Under the pieces are notes generated by a model that did not search any database, was not told the DNA's origin, and saw only the letters and a list, made by a program, of their open reading frames with translations. Positions 44,106-54,199 of a stretch of 64,000 nucleotides of DNA are shown one piece after another. Source of the DNA: Branchinecta lynchi (taxonomy: Eukaryota; Arthropoda; Branchiopoda; Anostraca; Branchinectidae); contig JAKZAP010000014.1 of NCBI GenBank assembly GCA_023053575.1, positions 21,912,938-21,976,937 on the forward strand, read 5' to 3'. Position numbers and translations under genes: made by a program. Positions within the stretch are counted from its first letter, which is position 1; each line of letters opens with the position of its first letter.

Positions 44106-44629
44106 GGTGGTCTACTGATCTACTGACCCCCGAAATCACCCTCTTCGAAAAATCCTTGTGAATTAAATTTTGTAGAAGGTTTCGCTTTTCAGTGTTAGCC
44201 TAGATTTTCCGGGGTTCAAGACAATAAAATTGTTTCAGACATGACACGTCAGCGAGAAGGCGCGGCCAAACATGATTCCATCACTGCGCACGAAGGCGCC
44301 ATGCTCCCTTCTTTCAACGTGAATTGGCTCTTGGTCCGACTTCGCTGTCGGTCCCTTTCCGCCTTTCTTTTCGTGTTTCTTGAATGTTAGGCAGTAACTT
44401 CATAGCATTTAAATACGGCACGCATTTGTTTTAAATTTTCACGAGAAAAAACGAGTATTTTTGCGTGAAGCCCGCAAGAGTAGCCATGTGCTAGAACAGA
44501 ATTTTATTTTTCAAAAGCAGCTGTCACAGCGTTACCGCCAAATTTGACCTTTTCGTCATAAAAAAATGATGAATAACATAACACTCTATAGTCTTGTCAC
44601 GAAAGAAAAAAAACACTAAAAAGACTAAC
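44106..44629 (-). other. nAChR intron, unassigned
   Basis: No family recognised. Confidence 0.4.
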
Positions 44630-44745
44630 CTATCGGTTATTGTACAACTGGACAAATGCTGGAACAAAACTTCTTCCATATCTTTCATGAAGAGGGGCCA
44701 CAGGTGCTAGTTTGGTGATTTCTGGGATTTCTCTCTCTGGGGTCT
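44630..44745 (-). mobile_element. Non-LTR retrotransposon C-terminal scrap
   Basis: The minus strand reads ITKLAPVAPLHERYGRSF then VPAFVQLYNNR and a stop, matching the RYxxSFVPxxxxLxN block at the end of many CR1-like ORF2 proteins (compare RYTKSFVPYF at 15175). No more of the protein is seen. Confidence 0.45.
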
Positions 44746-45179
44746 AATACGTGGTGGAGAATACGGGGAGGGAGAATATTACGTAATCGGTGAATATATA
44801 GGGTTCCCCTATCTGCTTCCCCTCCCGCTAACAAGAGAATCTCCAATTTCAGGTAAGCATGAAAACGAAAAACATGCGCTTCCTATGCTCTGCTCGTAAA
44901 GAATGTAACCCGTTTCAACCGAAAAATCTTAGCTTCACTTTATAACTCCGTTCAAATACCCCAATTTCTTTACCTAGCTCGCTTCTGGCAAATATTCTAA
45001 GCTAGTGAAAAAAATAAACTCCGTTCCACTTTCTTCAGATTCTCCAAATACTTACTTCGCCCCCCCCCCCCTTGGAAAAGAAATACCAAAATGATGAAAA
45101 TATATAACATAAGGTCCCTGAGGTTGCTATCTCTAACCTGATTAGCAAGTTCAACTCAAAAATCCAGTTTCACCCGTGG

Positions 45180-45380
45180 AGCAAAAAGAATCTAAGTGTA
45201 TATGTATGTAATCGTGTTCAGTTGTTAGTCAGTCAGAGACTTTCAGTTTGTAATTGTCGATTTTGTGTGTGTTTCCTATGAAAGTGTTACGGTTCACTTT
45301 TGTTTTGTTTTTCTTTTCGTTTTTGTACTCCGTCCTTTTTCTGTTTGAAATGAAGGGTGGCAAATAAATAAATAAAATTC
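45180..45380 (+). mobile_element. 3' end of AAATAAAT-tail non-LTR family
   Basis: TACTCCGTCC...GGGTGG stem-loop (45330-45360) and CAAATAAATAAATAAA tail match the 3' ends at 26377, 41074, 22295 and 28215. The upstream portion is untranslated or lost. Confidence 0.55.
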
Positions 45381-46317
45381 TTTAAAAACACTTCTTCCGG
45401 ACTATTCTATCTTGAAAAGGCTATTGCTAGAAAAAGCTGTGCTTTAGTCTCGACTTCTTGGAAAGGGAATGACGATTTGCCAAACATTCTTACAAGGATT
45501 CATAGACCGACTTTGATCGTGTGTCCCAAGTTCGGCTGTAAGAAATCATGCAGATAATTGGTTCCGCCAAATAATTTGGTATTCAGAAAGCTCAAGCGGC
45601 CTTTTGCACTGCTCAGTTTCAAACAAAATTCACCATGTATTTAAAGCACAATGGGCACTAACTATGCTCTAATTCTTACAAAATGCTTCACACATACAAA
45701 TTTCTGAATTCCTATTAAGAGCGCTTCAAAAATAAGCCGTTTTCTTGTTATCGCTTTTCATTTCTTCTTCGGCGTCTCGAGGGAGATGGTTTCAGAGTAT
45801 GGTATTGCAAGGCGCGGAAATTCAAAATGTACGAAAATCAATAATTGTTATTAGCTCAGTGATGAGAGTGACATGGCTGCTAAAATAAACCGTCTCTCTA
45901 GCTGTCAGGTTGCTCTAGTGTTGTCTGATGAAACTTCTGTTGTTTGTAGTATGGAAGAAAAGTTTTGTTTTCTGGATGTTAAGTTAGAATACTGCCAAAA
46001 AATGTACAAATATAACCGACTTACTTGCAGCTGGTTCCAAAGCTTACAAGGAATTCTCACTTAATACCGTTAATATGAATGTTTGTCAACAATACAAATG
46101 ATCCGGAGTACATAGAACAACGAATGGATAAGAAAAAGGAAATTCAGTCGAAGCTAGTAAATCGGAGTATGGCAGTCAGCGAAAAAGGTCGTAACGTTCT
46201 ATTAGCGAAAATAGGTTGTCTAGGAATCTGCTGACTTCTGATGTAACATTGTATTCTAGGGGGTGGTAATGTGGCATCATTACTGTTCGATCTGCCCATT
46301 GAACTTCAAAACAAAAG
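45381..46317 (-). other. nAChR intron, unassigned
   Basis: One short plus frame (45873-46064) looks mildly protein-like but matches no family. No repeats recognised. Confidence 0.4.
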
Positions 46318-47145
46318 TTTTTGAGATCCCGAAACGTAAGTGGAGGGATACCTATGACATCGCAAAAGTTGCAAGTCCGTCCGTCTGCAAGCACGATAAC
46401 TCTCGAAGGAATGAGATATTTTGATGGAACTTGGTGTGAGCATTCGCTGGGTCATCGGACCTGTCAAGTTCGTAAATGGGCTTAGTAGCCCTACATTTAG
46501 GGGTGGGGGAGGGGGTTCAATAAAATATTTTCAACAAATATTTTGAAACAGCTAAGGCCATAGTCGATTATGAGGTAAGAAGATATGCTGAACACGATGG
46601 TGAAAATCATTTTGTCATCGGACAAGTACTTCGCCCGGAATCTGGCCAAAACCGGAAAATTGTTATAAGTTAAAGTTTTATTTGTAGTTGATTAGATATT
46701 CGATTTCGGGGTAAGAAGAGATGCTGAGTTCGTGTGTGACACTCATTTCTTACCCGGACATATAGTTCGACTGGAATCCGGCTGCAGTCGGAGAATTTGC
46801 TATAAGTTAAATTTTTATTTGAAGTTCGTTAGATGTTCATTATTGGGGAAAGAAGATACCCTGAGTTCGTTTTTGAGATTTCTTTTTTCGCCGGGCAAGT
46901 AGTTCCGGAGTTCGGCCGAAACCGGGAAATTGGCAGAAGTGACAGGAAGTTTTCGTCCGAACAGATTTGACCTATAGGGGTAAACACACATGCTGAATCC
47001 GTATCTGCACTTGATATTCTCAGCTATTTGGCCTTAATCAGTTTCTGAATTTTAATAGTAAAAATGTTCAAGGAGTCTGGCCCAGTTGTCAGGATAACGT
47101 ATTGAGGTTTTTGGGATTCCATCGAAACCTTTGGTCTTGTTTCCT
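46318..47145 (+). mobile_element. GGATCCC element, copy 6
   Basis: The left end GAGATCCCGAAACGTAAGTG and GGAGGGATACCTATGACAT, a shortened TCCG run, AACTTGGTGTGAGCATTC, subrepeats, then the right end TTTTTGGGATTCCATCG and ACCTTTGGTCTTGTTTCC. It faces copy 7 across about 100 bases, so the two form an inverted pair. Confidence 0.75.
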
Positions 47146-47249
47146 AATCAGCTAGTTATTCATGCAAGGGACAAATAAAACTTCGGATATTTTGATTGCA
47201 CTTCCGGCAAAGCATCCTTTTAAAAGGGTTTTTGTCGGAAGGAATAAGA

Positions 47250-48205
47250 CCAAAGTTTTCGATGGCATCCCAAAAATTCAATATTTGACCCAGAGTTCGC
47301 CAAACTCCTTGAACATTTTTACTATTAAAATTCAGAAACAGATTAAGGCCAAAAAAGCTAATGACCTGAGAAAACCAAGTTCAGATATGGATTCACGATG
47401 TGTCTATCTATAAGTCATATCTGTTTTGACGAAAACTTCCTGCCTTACTTCTGCCAATTTCCTGGTTTCGGCCGAATTCCGGAACTGCCTGTCCGGCAAA
47501 AAAAGAAAGCTAAAAAACGAACTCAGTGTATCTTCTTTCCCCTATGTCAAACATCTAATCAACTTCAAATTCAAATTAACTTATAACAAATTTTCCGGTT
47601 CCAGCCGGATTCCGGGCAAACTATATGTCCGGGTACAAAACGTTTGTCATACACAGATTCAGCATCTCTACCCCTGAATCGGATATCTAATCAACTACAA
47701 ATAAAACTTTAGCTTTTAACAATTTTCCGGGTTTGGCCGGATTCCGGGCGGATTACTTGCCCGGTGAGAAAATGGTTTTCACCGTCGTGTTCAGCTTGTT
47801 TTCCTACCCCTGAATCGAACATTTAATCAACTTCAAATAAAACTTTTTCTTTTAACAGACTTTCCGGTGTTGGCCGGATTCCGGGCTATCTAATTGTCCG
47901 GCGAAAAAATGGTTTTTACCATCGTGTTAAGCACGTCTTCTTACCTTTAAATCGAACATCCAATCAACTTCAAATAAAACTTTTACTTTCAACAAACTTT
48001 CCGGTTCCGGGCGAACTACTTGTCCGGTGAAAAAAGGGTTTTCACCATCGTGTTCAGCATGTCTTCTTATCTCATAATCGACTATCACATTAGCTTTTTA
48101 AAAATATTTTGCTTGCCCCTTAATTCCAACCCCCTCCCCCACCCCTAAATATACGGCTACAAAGCCCATCTACGAACTCGACTTTACTCTTGACCCAAAG
48201 CCAGG
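47250..48205 (-). mobile_element. GGATCCC element, copy 7 (truncated)
   Basis: It runs from GACCAAAGTTTTCGATGGCA with five to six subrepeats at about 47580-48060 (core AACTTTCCGGTGTTGGCCGG), up to ACTCTTGACCCAAAGCC, where it stops. The TCCG run and palindromic end are missing; the GGTATCTGATACC repeat at 48205 sits exactly at the break. Confidence 0.75.
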
Positions 48206-48497
48206 CCAGTTATCGTGGTATCTGATAGCTGGATGCCACGGTCCCGACCGTAGTAACTGACCGTGGTATCTGAAAAAAACACATTGCACCAACAAAAGAG
48301 CCTTTTTGTCAAATTGGTGGGAAAGAAGTTTGGCACTTGTAGTGGGAGTGGATATAAGTAATTCTTCTGGAGTGACTTCTATAAAGACAAACTCGGCAAT
48401 TGTCGTTTTTGCAAAGCAACCTTAGTATCAGAAACCATGGTAGCTGCAAAAACGATAAAGGGCAGATTCAGACACATATGTATCTGATACCACGGTA
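48205..48497. repeat. GGTATCTGATACC repeat, copy 3
   Basis: It begins ATCGTGGTATCTGATAGC, contains ACCGTAGTAACTGACCGTGG and TTGGTGGGAAAGAAGTTTGG, and ends TATCTGATACCACGG. It lies between two same-orientation GGATCCC elements. Confidence 0.65.
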
Positions 48498-49560
48498 TGT
48501 GCAACAAGACCAAAGGTTTCGATGGGATCCCAAAAATTCAATATCTGATCCAGACAACTGGGTCTTGTCTTGGCCAGATCCAGTCATCGCCAGACTCCTT
48601 GAACATTTTTACAAATAAAATTCAGAAACAGATTTAGGCCAAATAGCTAATCATCTGAGAAAAACTTCCTGCCACTACCGCCAATTTCCCGATTTCGGCT
48701 AAACTCCAGAAATAATTGTCCGGCCAAAATGAACTCAGGGTATCTTCTTTCCCCACTAATGAACATCTAATCAACTTCAAATAAAAATTTAACTTATAAC
48801 AAATTTTCCGACTCCAGCCCGATTCCGGTCGAACTATATGTCTGGGTAAAATATGATTGTCACACACGGATTCAGCATTTCTTCTTACCCCTAAATCGGT
48901 TGTATAATTAACTAGAAATAAAACTTTAACTTCTACCAATTTTCCGGTTTTGGCCGGATTCCGGGCGAACTACATGTCCGGATAGAAAATTGTTTTCACA
49001 TAAGTGTTCAGCATGTCTTCTTGCCCTAAATCGAACATCTAATCAACTTCAACTTCAACTTTTAATTTTAACAAACTTTCCGGTTTGGGCCAGATTCCGG
49101 GCGAACTACTTGTCCGTCGAGAAAATGGTTTTCCCCACCGTGTTCAGCGTGTCTTCCTACCTCTAAATCGAACATCTAATCAACTTAAAATAAAACTTTT
49201 ACTTCTAACAAACTTTCCGGTTTTGGCCGGATTCCGGGCGAACTACATGTTCGATGACAAAATGGTTTTCACCATCGTGTTCAGCATGTCTTCTTACCCC
49301 ATAACGACTATCACATTAGCTGTTTCAAAATATTTTGTTTGCCCCTTAATTTGAAACCCCTCCCCCACCCCTAAATGTAGGGCTACAAAGCCCATCTACG
49401 AACTTGACTGGTCCGACGACCCAACGAATCCTCACACCAACTTTCATCAAAATATCTCATTCCCTTCGAGAGTTATCGTGCTTACAGACGGACGGACAGA
49501 CGGACAACTTTTCGATGTCATAGGTATCCCTCCACTTACGTTTTGGGATCCCAAAAACCA
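48498..49560 (-). mobile_element. GGATCCC element, copy 8 (best preserved)
   Basis: Both palindromic ends are present: GATGGGATCCCAAAAATTC at about 48518 and ACGTTTTGGGATCCCAAAAA at 49541-49555. Four subrepeats start at about 48795, 48930, 49073 and 49210, giving periods near 137-141 bases, each with TTTTCCGG and GGCCGGATTCCGGGCGAACT. The GACGGACGGACAGACGGAC run is at about 49486. No protein is encoded; the class is unknown. Confidence 0.8.
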
Positions 49561-49635
49561 ACTATCGACTTTGTCGATGCTTTTCTTTGCTGGAAGTCCG
49601 TCAGTTCAATCATTAAATTGTCTGCTTATGAAACC

Positions 49636-50004
49636 TTAAAGGACCTGTCTTACCCATAATACTAATGCAACCTACTTCCATAATCACTCCATATATTTCT
49701 AAACACGGCGACGCCAATTTCGTACGGTACATTCTAACCCCTCTAACAAAACTACGCTGATTTTCTCACTTGAGGTGTTTTGCTCCCTTCGATGTGTCTC
49801 ACGCTGTCGACGAGAAGTTTTTCCATCAGAAAAACCGGTTATGTAAATTTTTACCTGTTTTCGCTCAAAGTCAAAGGGTCTCGGAAAAGACTTAAAACAG
49901 CCAAAACCGTGGGTTATTGGTTGAAAGCAGAGCCTTGTTTTAAAGTATTCAAATATTTTAAAATATCGTAAGTTGAAGAGTAAATAGTGGGAGGGGACCT
50001 TTAA
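49636..50004. repeat. TTAAAGGACCTG MITE-like element, copy 2, at a splice donor
   Basis: A 369-base copy with TTAA at 49636-49639 and 50001-50004, matching 5161-5531 throughout. Its high end is one base from the GTAAGT donor (50006-50011) of the nAChR exon, so it occupies the very start of that intron. Confidence 0.8.
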
Positions 50005-50011
50005 AACTTAC

Positions 50012-50151
50012 CACTTCAATGAGCTGCGACAGTTTGAGTCCCAGATAAACATTGACTTTGTCGGTGTTGTTCTCGACGGGACGTATAAGACGATTGTAAT
50101 TGCTGAGCAGGTCATCATAAAGTCGCTTTGAATCCGGACTTCCAAAACATT
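50012..50151 (-). CDS. nAChR alpha-type subunit, N-terminal exon of the mature protein
   Basis: The 140-nt exon lies between acceptor CACTTTTGCAG and donor GTAAGT. It encodes [38 protein letters not shown] and KLSQLIEV, the opening helix and first strands of the extracellular domain. Its length equals the conserved second exon of vertebrate nAChR genes. It starts with two bases of a split codon, so a signal-peptide exon must lie upstream (higher coordinates); I could not identify it. NNT is a possible N-glycosylation site. An ATG at about 50177 precedes the acceptor in frame but is probably intronic. Confidence 0.94.
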
Positions 50152-50273
50152 CTGCAAAAGTGATTTCTGTAGTATTCATTTTGTAAGTAGTGAACTGATG
50201 GTTTACATGTGAGGTTTACATATCTCAGAAATCATGGTTGAGATGGTAGATGGCGTTGCGCCGTTGTGGCCTT

Positions 50274-50420
50274 GCATGAATGAATGAATGAATGAGAGTA
50301 TTCCCAAAAAAGCCCTATGGGCCATAGCGGGACAAAATAACTAAATAACTAATAATAAAATAACTAATAATAACTAATAACTAAATAATATAATAATAAA
50401 CAGGCACTCCAACTGCAATG
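50274..50420 (-). mobile_element. Short non-LTR 3' end with (ATTC)n tail
   Basis: On the minus strand GTCCCGCTATGGCCCATAGG and GCTTTTTTGGGAATAC are followed by CATTCATTCATTCATTC. The middle resembles the 3' untranslated part of the retroposon at 21043-21639 (CCCATAGGCCACAGGGC). The upstream end is low-complexity TAACTAAATAAC sequence. Confidence 0.5.
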
Positions 50421-50675
50421 TATCCATCCAAATTTTCAACACTCAACTCATACTTCTAATAACTAAATTACTATTAAACAATCCATCTACTCACTTTTAG
50501 CTTGTTTGTGCTGATGATGAACTCGTTTGTGCCCTTTTTACAGAGATTTTCAACAAAGTGAATAATTAGTGTAACATATTTGTTTTATTACTGTATGACC
50601 AGCGTAATTTAGCATCTTCTAACGAAAAAATCTACGAAGATGGTTTGTCAAGAAACGATTTGATTTGAAAGAAGA

Positions 50676-50790
50676 GGCAGGCGCTCTACCATTTGAGCTA
50701 CCAAGGTGCTTGTGAACAGTGTTCGCAAACCAATATATACCTTATAAGCAGAGGGTCCTGGGTTCAAATCCCGGCTAGGAGGATTTTTTC
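50676..50790. other. tRNA-like sequence with its 5' half inverted
   Basis: The minus strand at about 50711-50676 reads CCTTGGTAGCTCAAATGGTA then GAGCGCCTGCC, a tRNA D-arm with A box. The plus strand at about 50750-50783 reads AAGCAGAGGGTCCTGG then GTTCAAATCCCGGCTAGGAG, a T-arm with B box (GGTTCAAATCC), followed by GGATTTTTTC, a possible Pol III stop. CTGC of the inverted half can pair with GCAG of the plus half as an anticodon stem. It is not a functional tRNA as it stands; either an inverted tRNA gene/SINE or two unrelated fragments. Confidence 0.5.
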
Positions 50791-51067
50791 TTTCAGTTCA
50801 CTACTCACAAAATGTTTCCATCTCAAGGTCATCTTCCTCATTGTAATTGTATAGTTGGTTTTATTTAGTTTTCACCGTGAGACCCCGCTTTGTGGGTCCT
50901 GGTATGTCTACGTGGCTCCGATAATGGAGTCCTAGACTTCTAAATTATACAAGTCCCTTGTGTAAAGTGCCATCTATGTTTTATTCTCTACTTTATCTCA
51001 ACTCCACTCAGTGTTGCCACTTTTGATTGACCTGTGACATTTAGCCCCCAAAACCTGTGACATTCTG

Positions 51068-51425
51068 CACTGTCAGAAGTTTCATAACAGATAACACGAG
51101 GATGTGCGGTTTCAACAGATAATGCGTAACAGATAGCACTTCGTGTGTTATTTGTTGTGTTTGAAAAATGTTGTGCCTAATAAGCGTTACCATGAGGAAG
51201 AACAGAAACACCGCCAAAAAGTATCTGCTGAGTTTTCCAACATCATGACGATAAGGAATGGTCAATAGATATTTTTTTGGCTCTTCCTAACAAAGCCTAT
51301 TAAGCATAATATTGCATGCATAACGTTTTCAAACACAACAGATACCATCCGAAGTGTTATCTGTTACGCATTATCTGTTGAAACCGTGCATCCTCGTGTT
51401 ATCTGTTAGGAAAGTTCTGACAGTG
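51068..51425. repeat. CACTGTCAGA foldback MITE, copy 3 (complete)
   Basis: 358 bases from CACTGTCAGAAGTTTC to AAAGTTCTGACAGTG. The arms GATAACACGAGGATGTGCGG and CCGTGCATCCTCGTGTTATC pair. TG flanks both ends, as for the copy at 21034. Confidence 0.8.
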
Positions 51426-52536
51426 TGGTGCCTACGAAACTTGGTTCTTTTTACCAGCTGCTAATGAGAAATCTCGCTTTTTTAGCTTCATAACTTCATA
51501 AGCATATAGTTTCGCCGTTTCTATGTCTTACCGGTCGCACAATTCTGGTTGGCTTTATCGCGTTACCACTTGATCATAAGTTCCCCTGCTTGCAAACTTT
51601 CCAGCCCTTTCCACCACCAGTTTTAAAGACCATTCGCAGTAGATACAGACTAAACACTCCTCGAGCCCAAGCTGACTGGGAAACATGTATCATGGTATCT
51701 GCAAAAATGCGGAGAAAATAACACTTTTTTTCTGTCATTGCCCCAATCTCTTTCTCTAGGAGACTCGTCAAGAAAATGGGTAATTTGTTCATTCGACTCA
51801 TGCCACTACTCTGGAAAAGTGAATCGGTCAGCTTCTAAGTCGTATAGACTCACTGGATCTGTCTTCTTCGAATGCAATCTAGGAGATTTGAAGAGAGGTC
51901 GAGTGCAATGAAAGCGGAAGGGAAGCGCCATTAATTAAATTCCCTGAGTTGTCCTTGACAGCCAGGTGAACCGAGTAGGTTTGCGCTGAATCGGGTCCTT
52001 TCTACGAAGACGGGGCCTGGTAAAGTGTTTGGTGGTACCAAACATGACATTTCGCCTTGAAAGCGAAGTCGCAGTAGACATAGTTTCTTTTATAATTGTT
52101 TTTATCATAACGTATCCGACTCCTTTGAAACTGCGACGTGCTTTTCAAAAAATTACAAAACCATCCCGGCTGTTATAGCCGCGCGCGGCCCCTTAACTTT
52201 ACTAATAAACACGGAGATAGTTGCAAAACCGGTATTTCTGACCAATTAACTACTGGGAAGCTTCGGCCAAGACTACTTCGACTCTGTCTTCATCCGACCT
52301 GTGCGCGCTCAACGTGCTTGCGAATTCTGCTTGCGGATATATTGAATACAGTGGCGACGACAAAGTGTGGAGTTTTAAAAAAAAATCAATCGTCGCGCAC
52401 AGGTACCGAAAACAATTATTGTCAAAATGTTTCATGGATGAAGACGGGGTGACATTTGTGGAAAGACATTTTAGCACCACTTTGTTAGCCTTAGCGCAAA
52501 GCACCCTAACGAAAGAACTCCACCATCCTTGATATT
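51426..52536. other. Unassigned, may include the 5' region of the next element
   Basis: Positions 51640-51860 loosely resemble 57910-58250 (GAAAAGTGAATCGGTCAGC against GAAAAGCGAATCGGTCAGC). The part after about 52100 may be 5' untranslated sequence of the retrotransposon starting at 52537. Confidence 0.35.
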
Positions 52537-53400
52537 ATGGCGAAGAAACAATACTGCCCCGAATGTAACGCGATCGTTACTACTAACTCGGTGAAATGCT
52601 CCAGTTGTTCTTCGTGGTTCCATGCTAGAATTAACCGTTGCGCGGGGGTAGATTTCAACAAAGTGCCTCACGGTTGGAAATGCTTAAATTGCCAATCGAA
52701 AGTCTCCCCCCAGTCCCCTCAACACAGTTTAGAAACAAATGACTGCTTGGCGCATCCCAGTGCCTTGCTGAAGCAAGCCATTACCCCTCCCGCTAATAGG
52801 ACCAGAACACTTACTGCCGTGGAAATTGTGTCAAGTCCTGCGGTCAACATCCCATCTCAACGCTGCCCGAAAACCACTTGCGATCCTTTACCGCGTGTTA
52901 AATGCGACAAATTAACAAAACGAGCTGCAGTGCTAGAGGCCAATGAGGCGAAATTTCTCGCTGAAATTGCATCACTTAAAAGTGAATTCGCATCACGCGT
53001 CCCGACCAACCATACTGAACAAATATCTCCCCTGTTACATGCTACTACACAGACGGAAGAAACTGTCTATCGGAATACAATCGCTAGTGTGTCACGTGAC
53101 GAACTGGAATCTGATCCGCAACCGCGGTTTTCACCTGACATTCGAGGAAACAATGACTTGTCAGAGAGTGACGACGAGATTTGCATTGTGTATGAGAAAT
53201 CAGCCACTTCACGGAGAAAGCACTGCCGCTGGTACCAGAAAGGGAGCTGTAAGTGGGGTGATGATTGCAAGTTTCTTCACGATGAAGCAGCAAAAACTAC
53301 TGCCCCGACAAATCTTGGTGTCCGCTGCAATTCTACAAAGCGGGCTTATGCAAAAATGGAAGGCAGTGTAAGTCGAGGTGTAAGTTCGTCCATGAAGTGA
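52537..53400 (+). CDS. Retrotransposon ORF1, PHD-like and CCCH zinc fingers
   Basis: The 287-codon frame starts MAKKQYCPECNAIV. Cysteines and a histidine at CPEC, CSSCSSWFH and KCLNC give a PHD-type C4HC3 spacing within the first 55 residues. Residues 130-155 contain a short helix with LEANEAKFLAEIASLKSEF, possibly a coiled coil. Near residue 230 is a CCCH finger, CRWYQKGSCKWGDDCKFLH. The frame is lost near 53335: another frame continues with FYKAGLCKNGRQCKS then RCKFVH. PHD fingers are known in ORF1 proteins of some CR1 elements; the protein is presumably an RNA/chromatin-binding chaperone. Confidence 0.7.
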   Translation: MAKKQYCPECNAIVTTNSVKCSSCSSWFHARINRCAGVDFNKVPHGWKCLNCQSKVSPQSPQHSLETNDCLAHPSALLKQAITPPANRTRTLTAVEIVSSPAVNIPSQRCPKTTCDPLPRVKCDKLTKRAAVLEANEAKFLAEIASLKSEFASRVPTNHTEQISPLLHATTQTEETVYRNTIASVSRDELESDPQPRFSPDIRGNNDLSESDDEICIVYEKSATSRRKHCRWYQKGSCKWGDDCKFLHDEAAKTTAPTNLGVRCNSTKRAYAKMEGSVSRGVSSSMK

Positions 53401-53437
53401 TAGAGCACGAGGACCGTTCACAGCCAAACAACAATGT

Positions 53438-53887
53438 GTGACGGAAATTCCTTCCAGGATGTGCCGTATTGCCAATTGTAGATACTCGCATTTGCGTAAA
53501 TATTATTTGACGAACTGTTGTACGAAAAAACAGTGTAAATTTGTTCATCTCCGTGTTTGCTCACTATTTGCTAGTGGGAGTTGCTTTGGCTGTGACATGG
53601 CCCACATTCAGATTCCTGAAAATTTCAGCAGTGGTAAAACAGCTAAAACAACTCCCGCCGGATCGTCCTACCCTTTTTTATCCTTAGAGAAAGTCAGCGA
53701 TCGAGAATTTCGACCGCCCGTCTCTCAGCTCAACCATCCACCACGACAGTTCCTACATCTGAGGAGCATATTAGACCCGCTACCACCTCCCGCCGCCCCG
53801 CCCATTTTACTTGGTTATACACACCGACAAACAACACTCCCGCTACATCCTCCCCAATCCAGCAGCTGCATGGAAACGGCAGTTTAG
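53438..53887 (+). pseudogene. ORF1 continuation, further CCCH-like fingers
   Basis: The frame reads CRIANCRYSH, NCCTKKQCKFVH and VCSLFASGSCFGCDMAH, at least three more CCCH-like modules, then proline-rich sequence. With the two modules before the frame break, ORF1 would have had about five. It is separated from the first part only by a frameshift and a stop, so it was one protein. Confidence 0.6.
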
Positions 53888-54199
53888 GAAGCCCGCTAGC
53901 TGTCTTTGGGACTTTTTCTCCTTTTCATATCAGTAATAAATTCCATCCTCTGTCAGATTCTAACCCATCTTCTGACCCAGTTCCTTCTGAAAAATCCAAA
54001 GGTTTGAGAGTAATTTCCCCATGCAGAGTTTCATTGCCCTTCCAACCCGAAACAAGAAGTAAATCTTCTTTAGAATGTTTTCCAAACCCGTTTTTGTCTG
54101 CTAATAAATTTGCAACTCTACAAGATCTCATCGAACTGTCGCATTTGACGCTAGGACAAGACCTCGAAAATTGTCGAAATTCTTCAAGGCCACGTGCTC

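Noticed and set aside
50155..50179. ATG at about 50177 as the start codon of the nAChR protein
   Set aside because: The intervening bases end in a strong splice acceptor (CACTTTTGCAG) at the conserved exon 2 border, and the product would lack a signal peptide.
50676..50790. Functional tRNA gene
   Set aside because: A box and B box lie on opposite strands, so no normal cloverleaf can form from one transcript.
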